A stretch of DNA of 40,380 bases from an uncultured Collinsella sp. (GCA_900551975.1 URYA01000001.1:1-40380); one strand, 5' to 3'. Numbered from the stretch's first letter, positions 1-7,777 are shown. Numbers and translations are program-made. The notes: generated by a model not told the origin, from the letters alone.

Positions 1-57
1 GTCAGCATCCAAAGATGTCGAAAAATGTCGACTTTGGATGCTGACGTGCATGTTTGG
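1..57. repeat. Hairpin repeat, copy 1
   Basis: A perfect 14-base inverted repeat (1-14 against 32-45) encloses a 17-base loop containing ATGTCGA twice. The similarity to copy 2 at 1073-1129 continues past the stem through CATGTTTG. It lies just beyond the stop codon of the minus-strand gene ending at 70. No T-tract follows on either strand, so it is not a classical intrinsic terminator. The window edge cuts any extension to the left. Confidence 0.85.
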
Positions 58-69
58 GTCGGCGGGGGA

Positions 70-312
70 CTAGGCAATCATTGCATCGAGCGTGATGAGC
101 TCCCTGAGTCGCTCTGTGCGTGTTTGCCCATGGCGCTTTGCCTTCTCGTCAAACGCTTCAAGAACCGATTCACCCACACGTGCCGATAAAACAACGCTTG
201 GCTCATCGGAGATCGACGGCCTTCCCAGCTTGATGGTGCGGCCCTTCGGCCACTCATCTTTTTCGTATGCCTCCGCGGCTTTCTCCAACTCTCCGGGAGC
301 AAACCCCATCAT
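70..312 (-). CDS. Ribbon-helix-helix-like DNA-binding protein, orphan antitoxin candidate
   Basis: This encodes about 80 residues from the ATG at 312. The C-terminal half (SVVLSARVGESVLEAFDEKA, then RTERLRELI) has the strand-helix-helix pattern of small RHH regulators that act as antitoxins or autorepressors. The start is uncertain. A strong AGGAGG (complement of 341-346) sits four bases before an in-frame ATA at 336, which would give IDAKQLEKMMGF. The frame is open to a TTG at 411, but that lies inside the predicted promoter. Two palindromic boxes upstream (390-411) fit autoregulation. No toxin gene is visible on either side, although the window ends 69 bases downstream. It could instead be a free-standing regulator. 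Confidence 0.65.
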   Translation of the reverse strand: MMGFAPGELEKAAEAYEKDEWPKGRTIKLGRPSISDEPSVVLSARVGESVLEAFDEKAKRHGQTRTERLRELITLDAMIA

Positions 313-389
313 CTTTTCGAGCTGCTTAGCGTCTATAGCGCCTCCTATCGATCGGCATATTGTCGAGCGTCGGTTCTCGGATTCTCTTT

Positions 390-418
390 TTGTATACAAT
401 TTTGTAGACAAAAATACA
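390..418 (-). promoter_or_regulatory. Promoter with paired palindromic operator boxes for the RHH gene
   Basis: Read on the minus strand, TTGTAT (418-413) and TATACA (396-391) are 16 bases apart and make a plausible -35/-10 pair. Superimposed are two 10-base boxes, TTGTCTACAA (411-402) and TTGTATACAA (399-390, a perfect palindrome), separated by 2 bases. Paired short palindromes over the promoter are typical of RHH autorepression. The function is inferred. Confidence 0.55.
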
Positions 419-732
419 AGCAGTTTATCGGGCTAATTAGCTTGTTTTGACCCGCCTGTTCGATAGGAAATGAGTATTGACGGCTTCGCTACTCCTTTGC
501 TTTTCAGCTTGGAATTTGGATGCTCATTGAACTTCCGGAGGGGAGCGCTTTATTAAGCTATCGAGATTCTGGGCAGGAACTCTCACTGGTCTTCGGTAAT
601 GGGACCAGCTTAATTCGCGACACAGTGTGTCGCGAATGGGAGTAGTCGTTAGGTGTCCTTCAATGGCTACTCATATAAGAACGTCTAAGTGTCGGATTTT
701 GTCATTTAGTGTCGTTCTCAGCGACTATTCTG
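412..732. other. Gene-free accessory stretch with one palindrome
   Basis: No convincing coding frame, ribosome binding site or RNA gene is visible in this AT-richer segment. Its only clear structure is the perfect palindrome at 613-637. It may be remnant DNA, but no recognisable gene fragment was found. Confidence 0.5.
613..637. repeat. Perfect 25-base palindrome
   Basis: The arms ATTCGCGACACA (613-624) and TGTGTCGCGAAT (626-637) are exact reverse complements around a single central G. There is no T-tract and no adjacent gene. It could be a binding site for a dimeric protein or a recombination site. No function can be assigned from sequence. Confidence 0.7.
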
Positions 733-975
733 GAGGGTCGTGGTCAAAAAGGGCAAATATGAGTACTGTTGCCATTATGGTTGCATTTATTTTGCTATAA
801 ATAGCAGCTCCTGATGAGATTTGTTCCCATTAGGAGCTACTTTTATTGAACATATGAGGAGAAATAACGTCGTCTGCGGACGAGTGGAACGTTGAATAGT
901 TCCTGAAGTGATCAAAATCGCTGCTACTAAACAGGTAGCAGTACTCATATTTGCCCTTTTTTGACCACAGCCCTC
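733..975. mobile_element. MITE-like element with 41-base terminal inverted repeats
   Basis: The left end (733-773) and right end (934-975) are near-exact reverse complements, both carrying GGGCAAATATGAGTACTG, with about four mismatches and one single-base indel. The interior is AT-rich and has no credible gene. The short frames read across it contain the repeat ends themselves. An internal hairpin (806-816 with 828-838, one mismatch) is followed by TTTTATT. The size, terminal repeats and lack of coding capacity fit a non-autonomous miniature element. No target-site duplication is obvious at its edges, so transposition is inferred. Confidence 0.55.
806..848 (+). terminator. Terminator-like hairpin inside the 733-975 element
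   Basis: AGCTCCTGATG (806-816) pairs with CATTAGGAGCT (828-838) with one mismatch, and a T-rich run TTTTATT follows. It has the form of an intrinsic terminator on the plus strand, although no gene runs into it here. Confidence 0.4.
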
Positions 976-1072
976 TCGGAAACCTTTCCAGAGGCGTCAA
1001 ACAGCCATAATCCAAAGGTCGCCTCAAACAATTAGCTGGCTAAGAGCGTCCATGGCTACCCAAAAGCTGTAC

Positions 1073-1130
1073 ACCAGCATCCAAAGATGTCGAAAAATGT
1101 CGACTTTGGATGCTGGCGTACATGTTTGTG
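1073..1130. repeat. Hairpin repeat, copy 2
   Basis: This copy has the same core and the same 17-base loop as copy 1. The 13-base stem pairs 1074-1086 with 1104-1116. Relative to copy 1 an outer T-A pair has become C-G, so both strands changed and pairing is kept. Like copy 1 it lies just past the stop codon of a minus-strand gene, here the glutaredoxin ending at 1175. Confidence 0.85.
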
Positions 1131-1174
1131 CCGTATTGGTTTGTGCGTTGGGGCGGGCCGACCGCAATGGCACA

Positions 1175-1420
1175 CTAGAGCAGATTCTCCTGCACCCATG
1201 CGATGATGTCGCTTGACTCGTAGAGCGGTTCGCCATCGATGAATAGACAGGGAACCTGGCGCTTTCCGCCGACGGCGATGAGTGTCTGTTCGGCATCGGA
1301 GTCGGTTGAGATGTTGCGCTCGGGAATGGTTACGCCGTTATCGGCCAAAAAGCGCTTGACCTTTAAGCAATACGGGCAGCCAGTCATAACGTAGAGCACG
1401 AGCTCATGATCAGTAGCCAT
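1175..1420 (-). CDS. Glutaredoxin-family thiol-disulfide oxidoreductase
   Basis: This is an 81-residue thioredoxin-fold protein. The redox motif is Cys-Pro-Tyr-Cys in VMTGCPYCLKV near the N terminus. A cis-proline region VPCLFI and a C-terminal YESSDIIAWVQ that resembles glutathione-binding glutaredoxins follow. The ATG at 1420 is chosen because GGAG lies four bases upstream and because the strand-1 segment ELVLYVMT starts right after it. An in-frame extension to 1459 adds an unconserved-looking tail. It is probably co-transcribed with the regulator that ends 51 bases upstream. The likely role is reduction of cytosolic disulfides or mixed disulfides, but the partner is unknown. Confidence 0.88.
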   Translation of the reverse strand: MATDHELVLYVMTGCPYCLKVKRFLADNGVTIPERNISTDSDAEQTLIAVGGKRQVPCLFIDGEPLYESSDIIAWVQENLL

Positions 1421-1471
1421 AGGTCTCCAATCGGTTGAAGTTTTGATTGAAATACCCAAAGCCGCCGCAGT

Positions 1472-2299
1472 CTATGCGCACGTCAACGACGACTCGATGG
1501 CCTGGACCAGAAACGCCGTAGCTCCGGTGCCGCAGGGCTTGTCGTAGTAGTCGATAAAGCGCCGGTCGGCAAGATAGCCGTGGGCGAGGCCCAGGTACGC
1601 TTCGTTCTGGGGTTCGCGTCCCCAGTTGAGACCAATCCAACGACGATGCATCGCGACAAGCTTGCGAGCCTCGCTTCCATTCGCATCGCCATCGCCCATG
1701 GCAATCGAGAGTTGGCCCAGAATAGCGCGTTCAAGTTCCTTCATGTCGTTCCATGCCTCGGGGTCCATGTCCAGCAGTGCTTCGTTTGCTGCGTCGATCG
1801 CCTCGTCGCCGTAGCGCTTCCGGGCTTCGGCGCCGTAGCGCTCCTCGTTTTCCTGCACGGTGCGCCAGCGCTCCAGTTGCGGCAGGACGGCGCCCATGAG
1901 CGAGACGGCTTCGTCGAGCGACATACCGGTGTTTTGTGCCAGGCGCGGGGCACAATCCTCGATCATTGCCTCCATGGTGGTGTCGTAGATGTACTTGCCG
2001 TGGTCGTAGCACCACTTGCAGTAATGGTCGGTCGTGGCGCCTGTGGCATCGGTGCCGCAGGCGTCGGGCGTGAGTATCATGCCGCAGCTCTGGCAATAAT
2101 GCTCGGGCATTTCGAGCAGGTGGGACAACGGCTCGCCGGTTACGGCGGCAATGAGCTTCATCATGTCGATGCCCGGTGTGACCTCGCCGCGTTCCCAACG
2201 GCTGATGGCTTGGCGTGTGACAAAGAGCTTAGCGGCGAGTTGCTCTTGGGTAAGGTGATGGGCGCGACGGACAGCGATGAGCTTTTCTGCAAAGGCCAT
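1472..2299 (-). CDS. XRE-family regulator with zinc ribbon and TipAS-like domain
   Basis: This 275-residue protein has three parts. Residues 1-60 form a Cro/CI helix-turn-helix (LTQEQLAAKLFVTRQAISRW). Residues 66-95 form a zinc ribbon with CQSCGM and CKWC. The remainder, from about 110, resembles the helical TipAS ligand-binding domain, with AEARKRYGDEA and a conserved C-terminal YYDKPCGTGATAFL segment. TipAS domains are best known fused to MerR regulators, where they bind antibiotics covalently through a cysteine. The Cys in DKPCG could be comparable, but this is inference. AGGAG precedes the ATG. The likely role is ligand- or stress-responsive control of its own operon, which includes the glutaredoxin, and possibly of the divergent trmO. 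Confidence 0.8.
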   Translation of the reverse strand: MAFAEKLIAVRRAHHLTQEQLAAKLFVTRQAISRWERGEVTPGIDMMKLIAAVTGEPLSHLLEMPEHYCQSCGMILTPDACGTDATGATTDHYCKWCYDHGKYIYDTTMEAMIEDCAPRLAQNTGMSLDEAVSLMGAVLPQLERWRTVQENEERYGAEARKRYGDEAIDAANEALLDMDPEAWNDMKELERAILGQLSIAMGDGDANGSEARKLVAMHRRWIGLNWGREPQNEAYLGLAHGYLADRRFIDYYDKPCGTGATAFLVQAIESSLTCA

Positions 2300-2427
2300 A
2301 ACGGCTCCTTTCTGCTGGTTGATGGCTTAAGCATACGCGGCGGCAGGCGCCCTTCCAAGCAACCGTTGGTTGCACGACGGAGGACCGCGGCGAAGAATTG
2401 CGCACAACGCCTCACACCTCCATGCCG

Positions 2428-2441
2428 TACAATGACCGGCA
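2428..2441 (+). promoter_or_regulatory. -10 element placing trmO on a possible leaderless mRNA
   Basis: TACAAT (2428-2433) lies seven bases before the ATG at 2441, so transcription would begin at or next to the start codon. No Shine-Dalgarno sequence precedes that ATG. No good -35 is seen at 17 bases. Leaderless mRNAs are common in Actinobacteria, so this is plausible but unproven. Confidence 0.35.
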
Positions 2442-3178
2442 TGGAACCTATCGCACACATACATACCGACCTGCCGCAGAAGTTCGGCATTCCGCGCAAC
2501 AGCTTTTTGGCGCCTCATCTGCAGGGACGCATCGTTTTTGAGCCGGAATTTGCCTCCAATGCAGCGGTTGAGGGTCTGGACTCCTTCTCTCACCTGTGGC
2601 TGCTGTGGCGCTTCGAAAACGGAACGCCCGGCGGCACGGCTAAGGACATAGCCGCCGATGCCAAAACGCAGGACAGGTCCGGTACCAACGCAAAATGGTC
2701 GAAGACCGTGCGTCCGCCGCGTCTGGGCGGAGCCGAACGTGTGGGAGTGTTTGCCACACGCAGTCCGTTTCGCCCTAATCCCATCGGGCTCACCTGCGTC
2801 AAACTCAGCCGTGTCGAGCTCACCGACGATGGCCCTATCATCCATGTGCTGGGGGCCGACCTGCGTGACGGCACGCCCATCTACGACATTAAGCCCTACA
2901 TCCCGTTTGCGGACTGTCACCCGGATGCGACCGGCGGCTGGATTAAAGACGCGCCGTGGCAAGAGCTCGATGTCGAGTTTCCGCAAGCTCTGCAGGATAT
3001 GGTCCCGCCCGCAAAGATTTCTGGCTTGGTCGAGGTCCTTTGCCAAGATCCGCGCCGCGCGGGCAGCAAGCACGAGCCAAACCGCGTCTATCATCTGGCC
3101 TACGCCGGGCTCGACATATCGTTTACGGTCGACGAAACCCAGCTAACCGTAGTCGCCGTCAACGACGCGCAAGACTAA
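2441..3178 (+). CDS. trmO: tRNA (N6-threonylcarbamoyladenosine37-N6)-methyltransferase, TsaA/TrmO family
   Basis: This protein of about 245 residues starts at MEPIAHIHTDLPQKFGIPR. It matches the TrmO N terminus, where a hydrophobic strand is followed by KFGIPR. The family hallmark VGVFATRSPFRPNPIGLT is present in full, as is GADLRDGTPIYDIKPY. TrmO transfers a methyl group from S-adenosylmethionine to t6A37 of ANN-decoding tRNAs in the cytosol. The length matches the E. coli protein. The frame is open far upstream, but that stretch is antisense to the regulator and lacks family similarity. A second ATG at 2432 is possible. It is divergent from the XRE regulator. Confidence 0.9.
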   Translation: MEPIAHIHTDLPQKFGIPRNSFLAPHLQGRIVFEPEFASNAAVEGLDSFSHLWLLWRFENGTPGGTAKDIAADAKTQDRSGTNAKWSKTVRPPRLGGAERVGVFATRSPFRPNPIGLTCVKLSRVELTDDGPIIHVLGADLRDGTPIYDIKPYIPFADCHPDATGGWIKDAPWQELDVEFPQALQDMVPPAKISGLVEVLCQDPRRAGSKHEPNRVYHLAYAGLDISFTVDETQLTVVAVNDAQD

Positions 3179-3289
3179 CCAGCCATTCGTCCGCACCCGT
3201 CAAATTAAGCGCCAAACTCCGCGCCAAAACCGTCCACGCTGGTGGACAATAACGCCTACCAAAACAATCACTTTGCACGGGGGCTCAGC

Positions 3290-4504
3290 ATGAAATACGA
3301 CTTTAGCTCGCTTATCGACCGCCACGGCATGGACTCCATCGCCGTTGACTCCTGGGGCGAGATCCCCGGTATGGCTCCGAACGCACCCGACGAGGGCTTC
3401 GACCGCATTCCCATGTGGGTGGCCGACATGAATTTTGCCACGGTGCCCACGGTCCAGGAGCACATCATTCAGCGCGCTCAGCATCCCATGTTTGGCTACT
3501 TTAACCCGCGCGCCGAGTACTTCGACCGCATTATCGAATGGCAGGGCCGCCGTAATGGCGTTGAGGGCTTGGCACCTGAGCACATTGGCTACGAAAACGG
3601 CGTGCTGGGCGGTGTCGTGTCGACGTTGCGCGCGTATGTCCAGCCAGGCGATGCGGTGCTGGTCCATAGGCCCACCTACATCGGTTTTACCAAGTCCATC
3701 GAAGCCGCGGGCTATCGCATTGTCCACAGCCCGCTTAAGCTCGACGATCAAGGCGTGTGGCGTATGGACTTTGAGGACATGGAGCACAAGCTCGCCCAAA
3801 ACCACATCCATGCTGCGGTGTTCTGCTCGCCGCACAATCCCTGCGGCCGCGTATGGGAGCGCGACGAGATCGAGCGCGCCATGGACATCTATCGCCAGCA
3901 CGATTGCGTGGTGATATCGGACGAGATTTGGTCCGATATCATCCTGCCGGGGCACAAGCATATCCCGACGCAGTCGGTGAGCGAGGATGCCCGCATGCGC
4001 ACGGTCGCCCTCTATGCGCCGAGCAAGACGTTTAACCTGGCGGGCCTGGTCGGCAGCTACCACATTGTCTACAACGGGACGCTGCGTGACCGCGTGTGCG
4101 CCGTGTCCAACAAGACTCACTACAACGAGATGAACGTCCTCTCCATGCATGCGCTTATCGGTGCCTACCAGCCGCAAGGTTACGAGTGGGTGGACGAGCT
4201 CAACCAGGTGCTTGCCGGTAATATCGAGTACTTCTGCAATTACGTGGACGAGCATTTTGAGGGTGTGTCCTATTCACGTCCGCAGGGCACGTACATGGTG
4301 TTTCTGGACTGCACCGAGTGGTGCCGCGAGCATGGCCGCGATATTCAGTGGTTGCTCGACGCGGGGGCGCGCGTGGGCGTTGGCTACCAGGATGGCCGTC
4401 CGTTCCACGGGCCCTGCCACATTCGTGTGAATCTGGCGCTGCCGCTTTCGCGCGTAAGGGAAGCGTGCGACCGCCTGGACCGCTACGTTTTTAATGCACG
4501 GTAA
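3290..4504 (+). CDS. MalY/PatB-family PLP-dependent C-S lyase (cystathionine beta-lyase type)
   Basis: This 404-residue fold-type I aminotransferase-family enzyme has an N terminus (RIPMWVADMNFAT) and a mid region (FCSPHNPCGRVW, ISDEIWSDII) typical of MalY/PatB C-S lyases rather than general aminotransferases. The Schiff-base lysine is in APSKTFNLAG at about K246. Such enzymes cleave cystathionine or cysteine conjugates to thiol, pyruvate and ammonia, and some members also moderate regulators. The ATG at 3290 is preferred over an in-frame upstream start because it follows a G-rich ribosome binding site and gives the family N terminus MKYDFSSLIDR. It is single-standing and ends in a strong hairpin. 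Confidence 0.85.
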   Translation: MKYDFSSLIDRHGMDSIAVDSWGEIPGMAPNAPDEGFDRIPMWVADMNFATVPTVQEHIIQRAQHPMFGYFNPRAEYFDRIIEWQGRRNGVEGLAPEHIGYENGVLGGVVSTLRAYVQPGDAVLVHRPTYIGFTKSIEAAGYRIVHSPLKLDDQGVWRMDFEDMEHKLAQNHIHAAVFCSPHNPCGRVWERDEIERAMDIYRQHDCVVISDEIWSDIILPGHKHIPTQSVSEDARMRTVALYAPSKTFNLAGLVGSYHIVYNGTLRDRVCAVSNKTHYNEMNVLSMHALIGAYQPQGYEWVDELNQVLAGNIEYFCNYVDEHFEGVSYSRPQGTYMVFLDCTEWCREHGRDIQWLLDAGARVGVGYQDGRPFHGPCHIRVNLALPLSRVREACDRLDRYVFNAR

Positions 4505-4514
4505 GTGCGCGCTG

Positions 4515-4556
4515 CATGCGGGGCCTTCTGCCAAGTCGGCTAAAAGGCCCCGCATG
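4515..4556 (+). terminator. Strong 13-bp hairpin after the C-S lyase gene
   Basis: CATGCGGGGCCTT (4515-4527) pairs perfectly with 4544-4556 around a 16-base loop. No T-tract follows, so it may slow or end transcription imperfectly, or may stabilise the 3' end. Confidence 0.55.
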
Positions 4557-4574
4557 GTAAAACGTCTGCAACCA

Positions 4575-4606
4575 TTGGGCACTCGTGTGGTTTTGTTTGC
4601 TATTAT
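4575..4606 (+). promoter_or_regulatory. Candidate extended -10 promoter for the lipoprotein/kinase operon
   Basis: TGCTATTAT (4598-4606) is an extended -10 motif. TTGGGC at 4575-4580 is a weak -35 with 20-base spacing. It lies about 45 bases before the lipoprotein start. Confidence 0.4.
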
Positions 4607-4648
4607 TTTTTACCATTTCAGTCAGTAAACAGGATCTTCTAGAGCTCG

Positions 4649-5518
4649 ATGAAAAGACCTCGCCGCTCGGTTGCCATATCGTTGTTTGTCGCGCTTGCGG
4701 TAGCGTGCGCCTTTGTCGTAGCGATAGCTGGCTGTTCCGGGTCGAATGGCAGGGCCTCGACGTCTGCATTAGAAGGCCTGGACGCCTCGCAGGCCAAAGA
4801 CGACAACCTTAAGACGCTCAATGTTGGCAGCGACCTCTATCCACCGTTTGTGTATACCGACGAATACGGCGATATCGTTGGCCTGGATGTCGAGATATTG
4901 ACCGAGGCTTTGGCCCGCATTGGTTACAAGCCAAAGTACCAGCTGATCGATTGGGAAAAGAAGAACGAGCTACTGGCGAGCGGCGAGCTCGATTGCGTCA
5001 TGGGCAGCTTTAGCATGACGGGTCGCGAAAACGAGTATCGTTGGGCCGGCCCGTACCTTGCGAGCCGCCAGGTGGTCGCGGTCGATCCCCAGAGCGATAT
5101 CTACACGCTTGCCGATCTTGAGGATAAGGTCGTGGCGGTCCAGTCCACCACCAAGCCCGAGGACATTTTGCTCAATCATACAAATGAAAACGTTCCGCAG
5201 ATCAAAGAGCTCTACTGCTTTTCGGACCGCTCATACCTGAACCCGGCGCTCGTCGAGGGCCTGGTCGACGCCATCGCCGCGCATGAGTCCTCGCTGCTCA
5301 CCTACGAAAAAGACTATGGTGTGACGTATCGCATTTTGGATGAGCCGCTGCTAGAGGTTGGTTTGGGCACCGCTTTCGATATCAACGATACGCGCGGCAT
5401 CGACGTTAAGCTCACTCATGCCTACCAAGAAATGCTTGCCGATGGCACCATGGAACGTTTGGTGTCAAAGTACTTTGATGACCCTTCGCCATTTTTGAAT
5501 ATGGAGGGCCTGTCATGA
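4649..5518 (+). CDS. Family 3 extracellular solute-binding lipoprotein, sensor partner of a hybrid kinase
   Basis: The product is 289 residues. A basic start (MKRPRRS), a hydrophobic segment and a lipobox ending at Cys29 (VAIAGC) mark it as a lipoprotein. Residues from about 55 match the SBP_bac_3 fold: LNVGSDLYPPFVYTDEYGDIVGLDVEIL, then a polar-residue-rich second lobe. Binding proteins of this family usually deliver amino acids to ABC importers, but there is no permease or ATPase nearby. Instead the stop codon overlaps the start of a hybrid histidine kinase by 4 bases (ATGA). The inference is that it presents a ligand to that kinase. Its ligand is unknown. Confidence 0.85.
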   Translation: MKRPRRSVAISLFVALAVACAFVVAIAGCSGSNGRASTSALEGLDASQAKDDNLKTLNVGSDLYPPFVYTDEYGDIVGLDVEILTEALARIGYKPKYQLIDWEKKNELLASGELDCVMGSFSMTGRENEYRWAGPYLASRQVVAVDPQSDIYTLADLEDKVVAVQSTTKPEDILLNHTNENVPQIKELYCFSDRSYLNPALVEGLVDAIAAHESSLLTYEKDYGVTYRILDEPLLEVGLGTAFDINDTRGIDVKLTHAYQEMLADGTMERLVSKYFDDPSPFLNMEGLS

Positions 5519-7707
5519 TCGATGCACCCGACCACGCCGCTCAGGAGCGGGTCAATCGTTCGGCAGGGGCATGGCTCCTTGTCGCTCTGCTGGGGATAGC
5601 GCTCTCGGTTGTTGCCGGCATGATGAGCTACGGCTACACGACAGCTCAGGCCGAGCAACGCTTTGCCGACGTTGTCGATTACGTGGCGACGCAGAGCCTT
5701 TCCTACGATGCATTCAATAGCGCCTATACGACCAAAAACCTGATTCGCGTTATGGAGATCGCCGGAGAGACAGCGCGCGATATGGAGCGCGACGGTTCGG
5801 TGGATAACGCCATGCTGGAGCAATATACCGACCAGTTCAACGTGAGCGCACTGATCGTGACGGACGCATCGGGCAATTTGGTGTCCGAGTCCTCGACGGA
5901 TGGCGTGGGCTACGAGTTGCTCGCTACGTATCTCAAGGAAGCACCCGTGCTGGAGGTGGCAGCCCATCCGCTTAAGTCCTATACCGCCCGCATTACGCTT
6001 TCGGATGATTCGGTTGCAGACATTGGTTGCGTGACCCGGCAAGATGGCGAGGGCATCGTTATCGCGGTCAGGCATCAGAGCGCGAAGGCAGTTGCAAGCA
6101 ATACGCTCAAACTGCAGAGCCTGCTCGGTGGTTATGAGACCATCGACAGTGGCAATATCGTGATCGAAAACGATGGCAAGGTCGTTGCGGCCAATGCCGT
6201 TGAACCCACCATATTGGGCGTATTCAATCTGCCTGCAACGGATGTCTTTATTGTCGACGGTATTAAGGATCGATGCCTGCCCGGCAAAGTCCGACTGGTC
6301 AACGCCAGCGGCGAGTGGTATTTGGGCACATTTGGAAAAGCGCGCGGGTTCTACGTGTACACCTATGCCTCGGCGCAGCGCTACTTTGAGGTCGTCGCGG
6401 CTGTTGCTGCCGGCGTGCTGGTGCTCTACAGCGGTGTTATAGCCACTGTTGTGATGGTGCGCCGCCGCGCTGATCGTCGACGTTTGACGGACTTGCTGCA
6501 GCAGGAGCGCGACTATGGCGACAAACTGGCTAAGGCGGCGCGTGAGGCCTCGTCTGCCAACTCGGCAAAGACAGAGTTTTTGCGTCGCATGAGCCACGAT
6601 CTACGCACGCCCATCAACGGCATTCGCGGTATGGTTGAGGTTGGCGATGCCAATGCGGACGATCTGCAAAAGCAGACCGAGTGCCGCTCAAAGATCTGGA
6701 CGGCATCGGGACTACTGCTCGACCTTGCCAACGAGGCCCTGGATATGAGTCGTTTGGAGAGCGGGCAGATTGAACTGGAGCTTGTTCCCACAAACTTGGT
6801 GACCCTCACCCGCGAAGTACGCGATATTCTGGAGCGCCAGGCCGAGGAGCGTTTGGTGACGATCGCCTGCGACCAGAGGACTCTCGTCCATCCCTATGTT
6901 CGGGTGAGCGTGACGCATCTCAAGCGCTTATTGGTCAATATTGCCGGTAATGCCGTCAAGTACAACCGTCGGGGCGGCTATGTTCGTCTGGTGTGCCGCG
7001 AGGTGGAACCGGTGAATGGCGTCCCCGTGTACGAATACACCATTGCCGATAACGGCATTGGCATGAGCGAGGAGTTCCAACAGCATCTGTATGAGCCGTT
7101 CAGCCGCGAGGAGCAGCAGGTTGAGGGCGCTTCGTCGGGGACCGGCCTGGGTGCGTCCATTGCCAAGCAGCTGGTCGAGCTTATGGGTGGGACCATGAGC
7201 TTTTCGAGCATCTTGGGGCAGGGGACAACCTTTACCATTCGCCTCCCGTTTGAGAAGTGCAAGTGCTCCGAGATTCCTCAGGCAGTGCGCGTGGGCGCGG
7301 GAGACGGCGATGCGCTCCAGGGCTTGCGCGTTTTGCTCGTAGAGGATAACGACCTGAACGCCGAGATCGCGCAGTTTACGCTCGGCCGTGCCGGTGCCGT
7401 CGTAACGTATGCTAAGGATGGCGAGTCTGCCGTTGAGATGTTTGCCGCGAGCGCGTCGCACGAGTACGACGTGGTGCTGATGGACATCATGATGCCCGGT
7501 ATCGATGGCCTTGAGGCCACGCGTCGGATTCGAGCGCTCGATCGCGAGGATGCCGCGACCACGCCGATTATCGCCGTGAGTGCCAACGCCTTTGCCGACG
7601 ACCGCAGGCTTTCGCGCGAGGCGGGTATGGACGCGCACCTGAGTAAACCCGTGAGCTCGCAGGAACTTGTTGAGGCGCTTGCGCACATAGCTGCCGACGC
7701 TTTATAA
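5515..7707 (+). CDS. Membrane hybrid histidine kinase with C-terminal receiver domain
   Basis: This 730-residue protein has a first membrane segment at about residues 18-38 and an extracytoplasmic region of about 250 residues with no assigned domain. A second membrane segment follows at about 292-314, then a HisKA domain with the phospho-accepting His361 in MSHDLRTPINGI. The ATPase domain has its N box (AGNAVKYN), G1 (DNGIGM) and G2 (GTGLGASIAKQL). The receiver has an acidic pair (VEDN), Asp657 in LMDIMMPG and Lys in LSKP. No DNA-binding output or Hpt domain is present, so phosphate must pass to an unlinked partner. Translation is coupled to the upstream lipoprotein. Confidence 0.9.
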   Translation: MIDAPDHAAQERVNRSAGAWLLVALLGIALSVVAGMMSYGYTTAQAEQRFADVVDYVATQSLSYDAFNSAYTTKNLIRVMEIAGETARDMERDGSVDNAMLEQYTDQFNVSALIVTDASGNLVSESSTDGVGYELLATYLKEAPVLEVAAHPLKSYTARITLSDDSVADIGCVTRQDGEGIVIAVRHQSAKAVASNTLKLQSLLGGYETIDSGNIVIENDGKVVAANAVEPTILGVFNLPATDVFIVDGIKDRCLPGKVRLVNASGEWYLGTFGKARGFYVYTYASAQRYFEVVAAVAAGVLVLYSGVIATVVMVRRRADRRRLTDLLQQERDYGDKLAKAAREASSANSAKTEFLRRMSHDLRTPINGIRGMVEVGDANADDLQKQTECRSKIWTASGLLLDLANEALDMSRLESGQIELELVPTNLVTLTREVRDILERQAEERLVTIACDQRTLVHPYVRVSVTHLKRLLVNIAGNAVKYNRRGGYVRLVCREVEPVNGVPVYEYTIADNGIGMSEEFQQHLYEPFSREEQQVEGASSGTGLGASIAKQLVELMGGTMSFSSILGQGTTFTIRLPFEKCKCSEIPQAVRVGAGDGDALQGLRVLLVEDNDLNAEIAQFTLGRAGAVVTYAKDGESAVEMFAASASHEYDVVLMDIMMPGIDGLEATRRIRALDREDAATTPIIAVSANAFADDRRLSREAGMDAHLSKPVSSQELVEALAHIAADAL

Positions 7708-7709
7708 GC

Positions 7710-7749
7710 ATATGGCCCGGTTCCCAGGTGGGTTGGAACCGGGCCATAT
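7710..7749. terminator. Bidirectional terminator between convergent genes
   Basis: A perfect 15-bp stem (7710-7724 with 7735-7749) encloses a 10-base loop. It sits between the plus-strand kinase ending at 7707 and the minus-strand gene ending at 7778, so it can serve both. Confidence 0.75.
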
Positions 7750-7777
7750 TGCTATTTGTGACGTCTGTTCTTGAGGC

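Noticed and set aside
733..975. Complete insertion sequence
   Set aside because: There is no transposase frame, and the element is too short; only a non-autonomous element is supported.
830..1027. 65-residue minus-strand frame
   Set aside because: It runs across the inverted end of the 733-975 element and has no ribosome binding site or domain; it is treated as repeat sequence.
1580..2440. Long plus-strand extension of the trmO reading frame
   Set aside because: It is antisense to the XRE regulator, has no family similarity, and TrmO length is reached from 2441.
3200..4255. 351-residue minus-strand frame opposite the C-S lyase
   Set aside because: It is a His/Val-rich shadow of a GC-rich coding strand, with no motifs.
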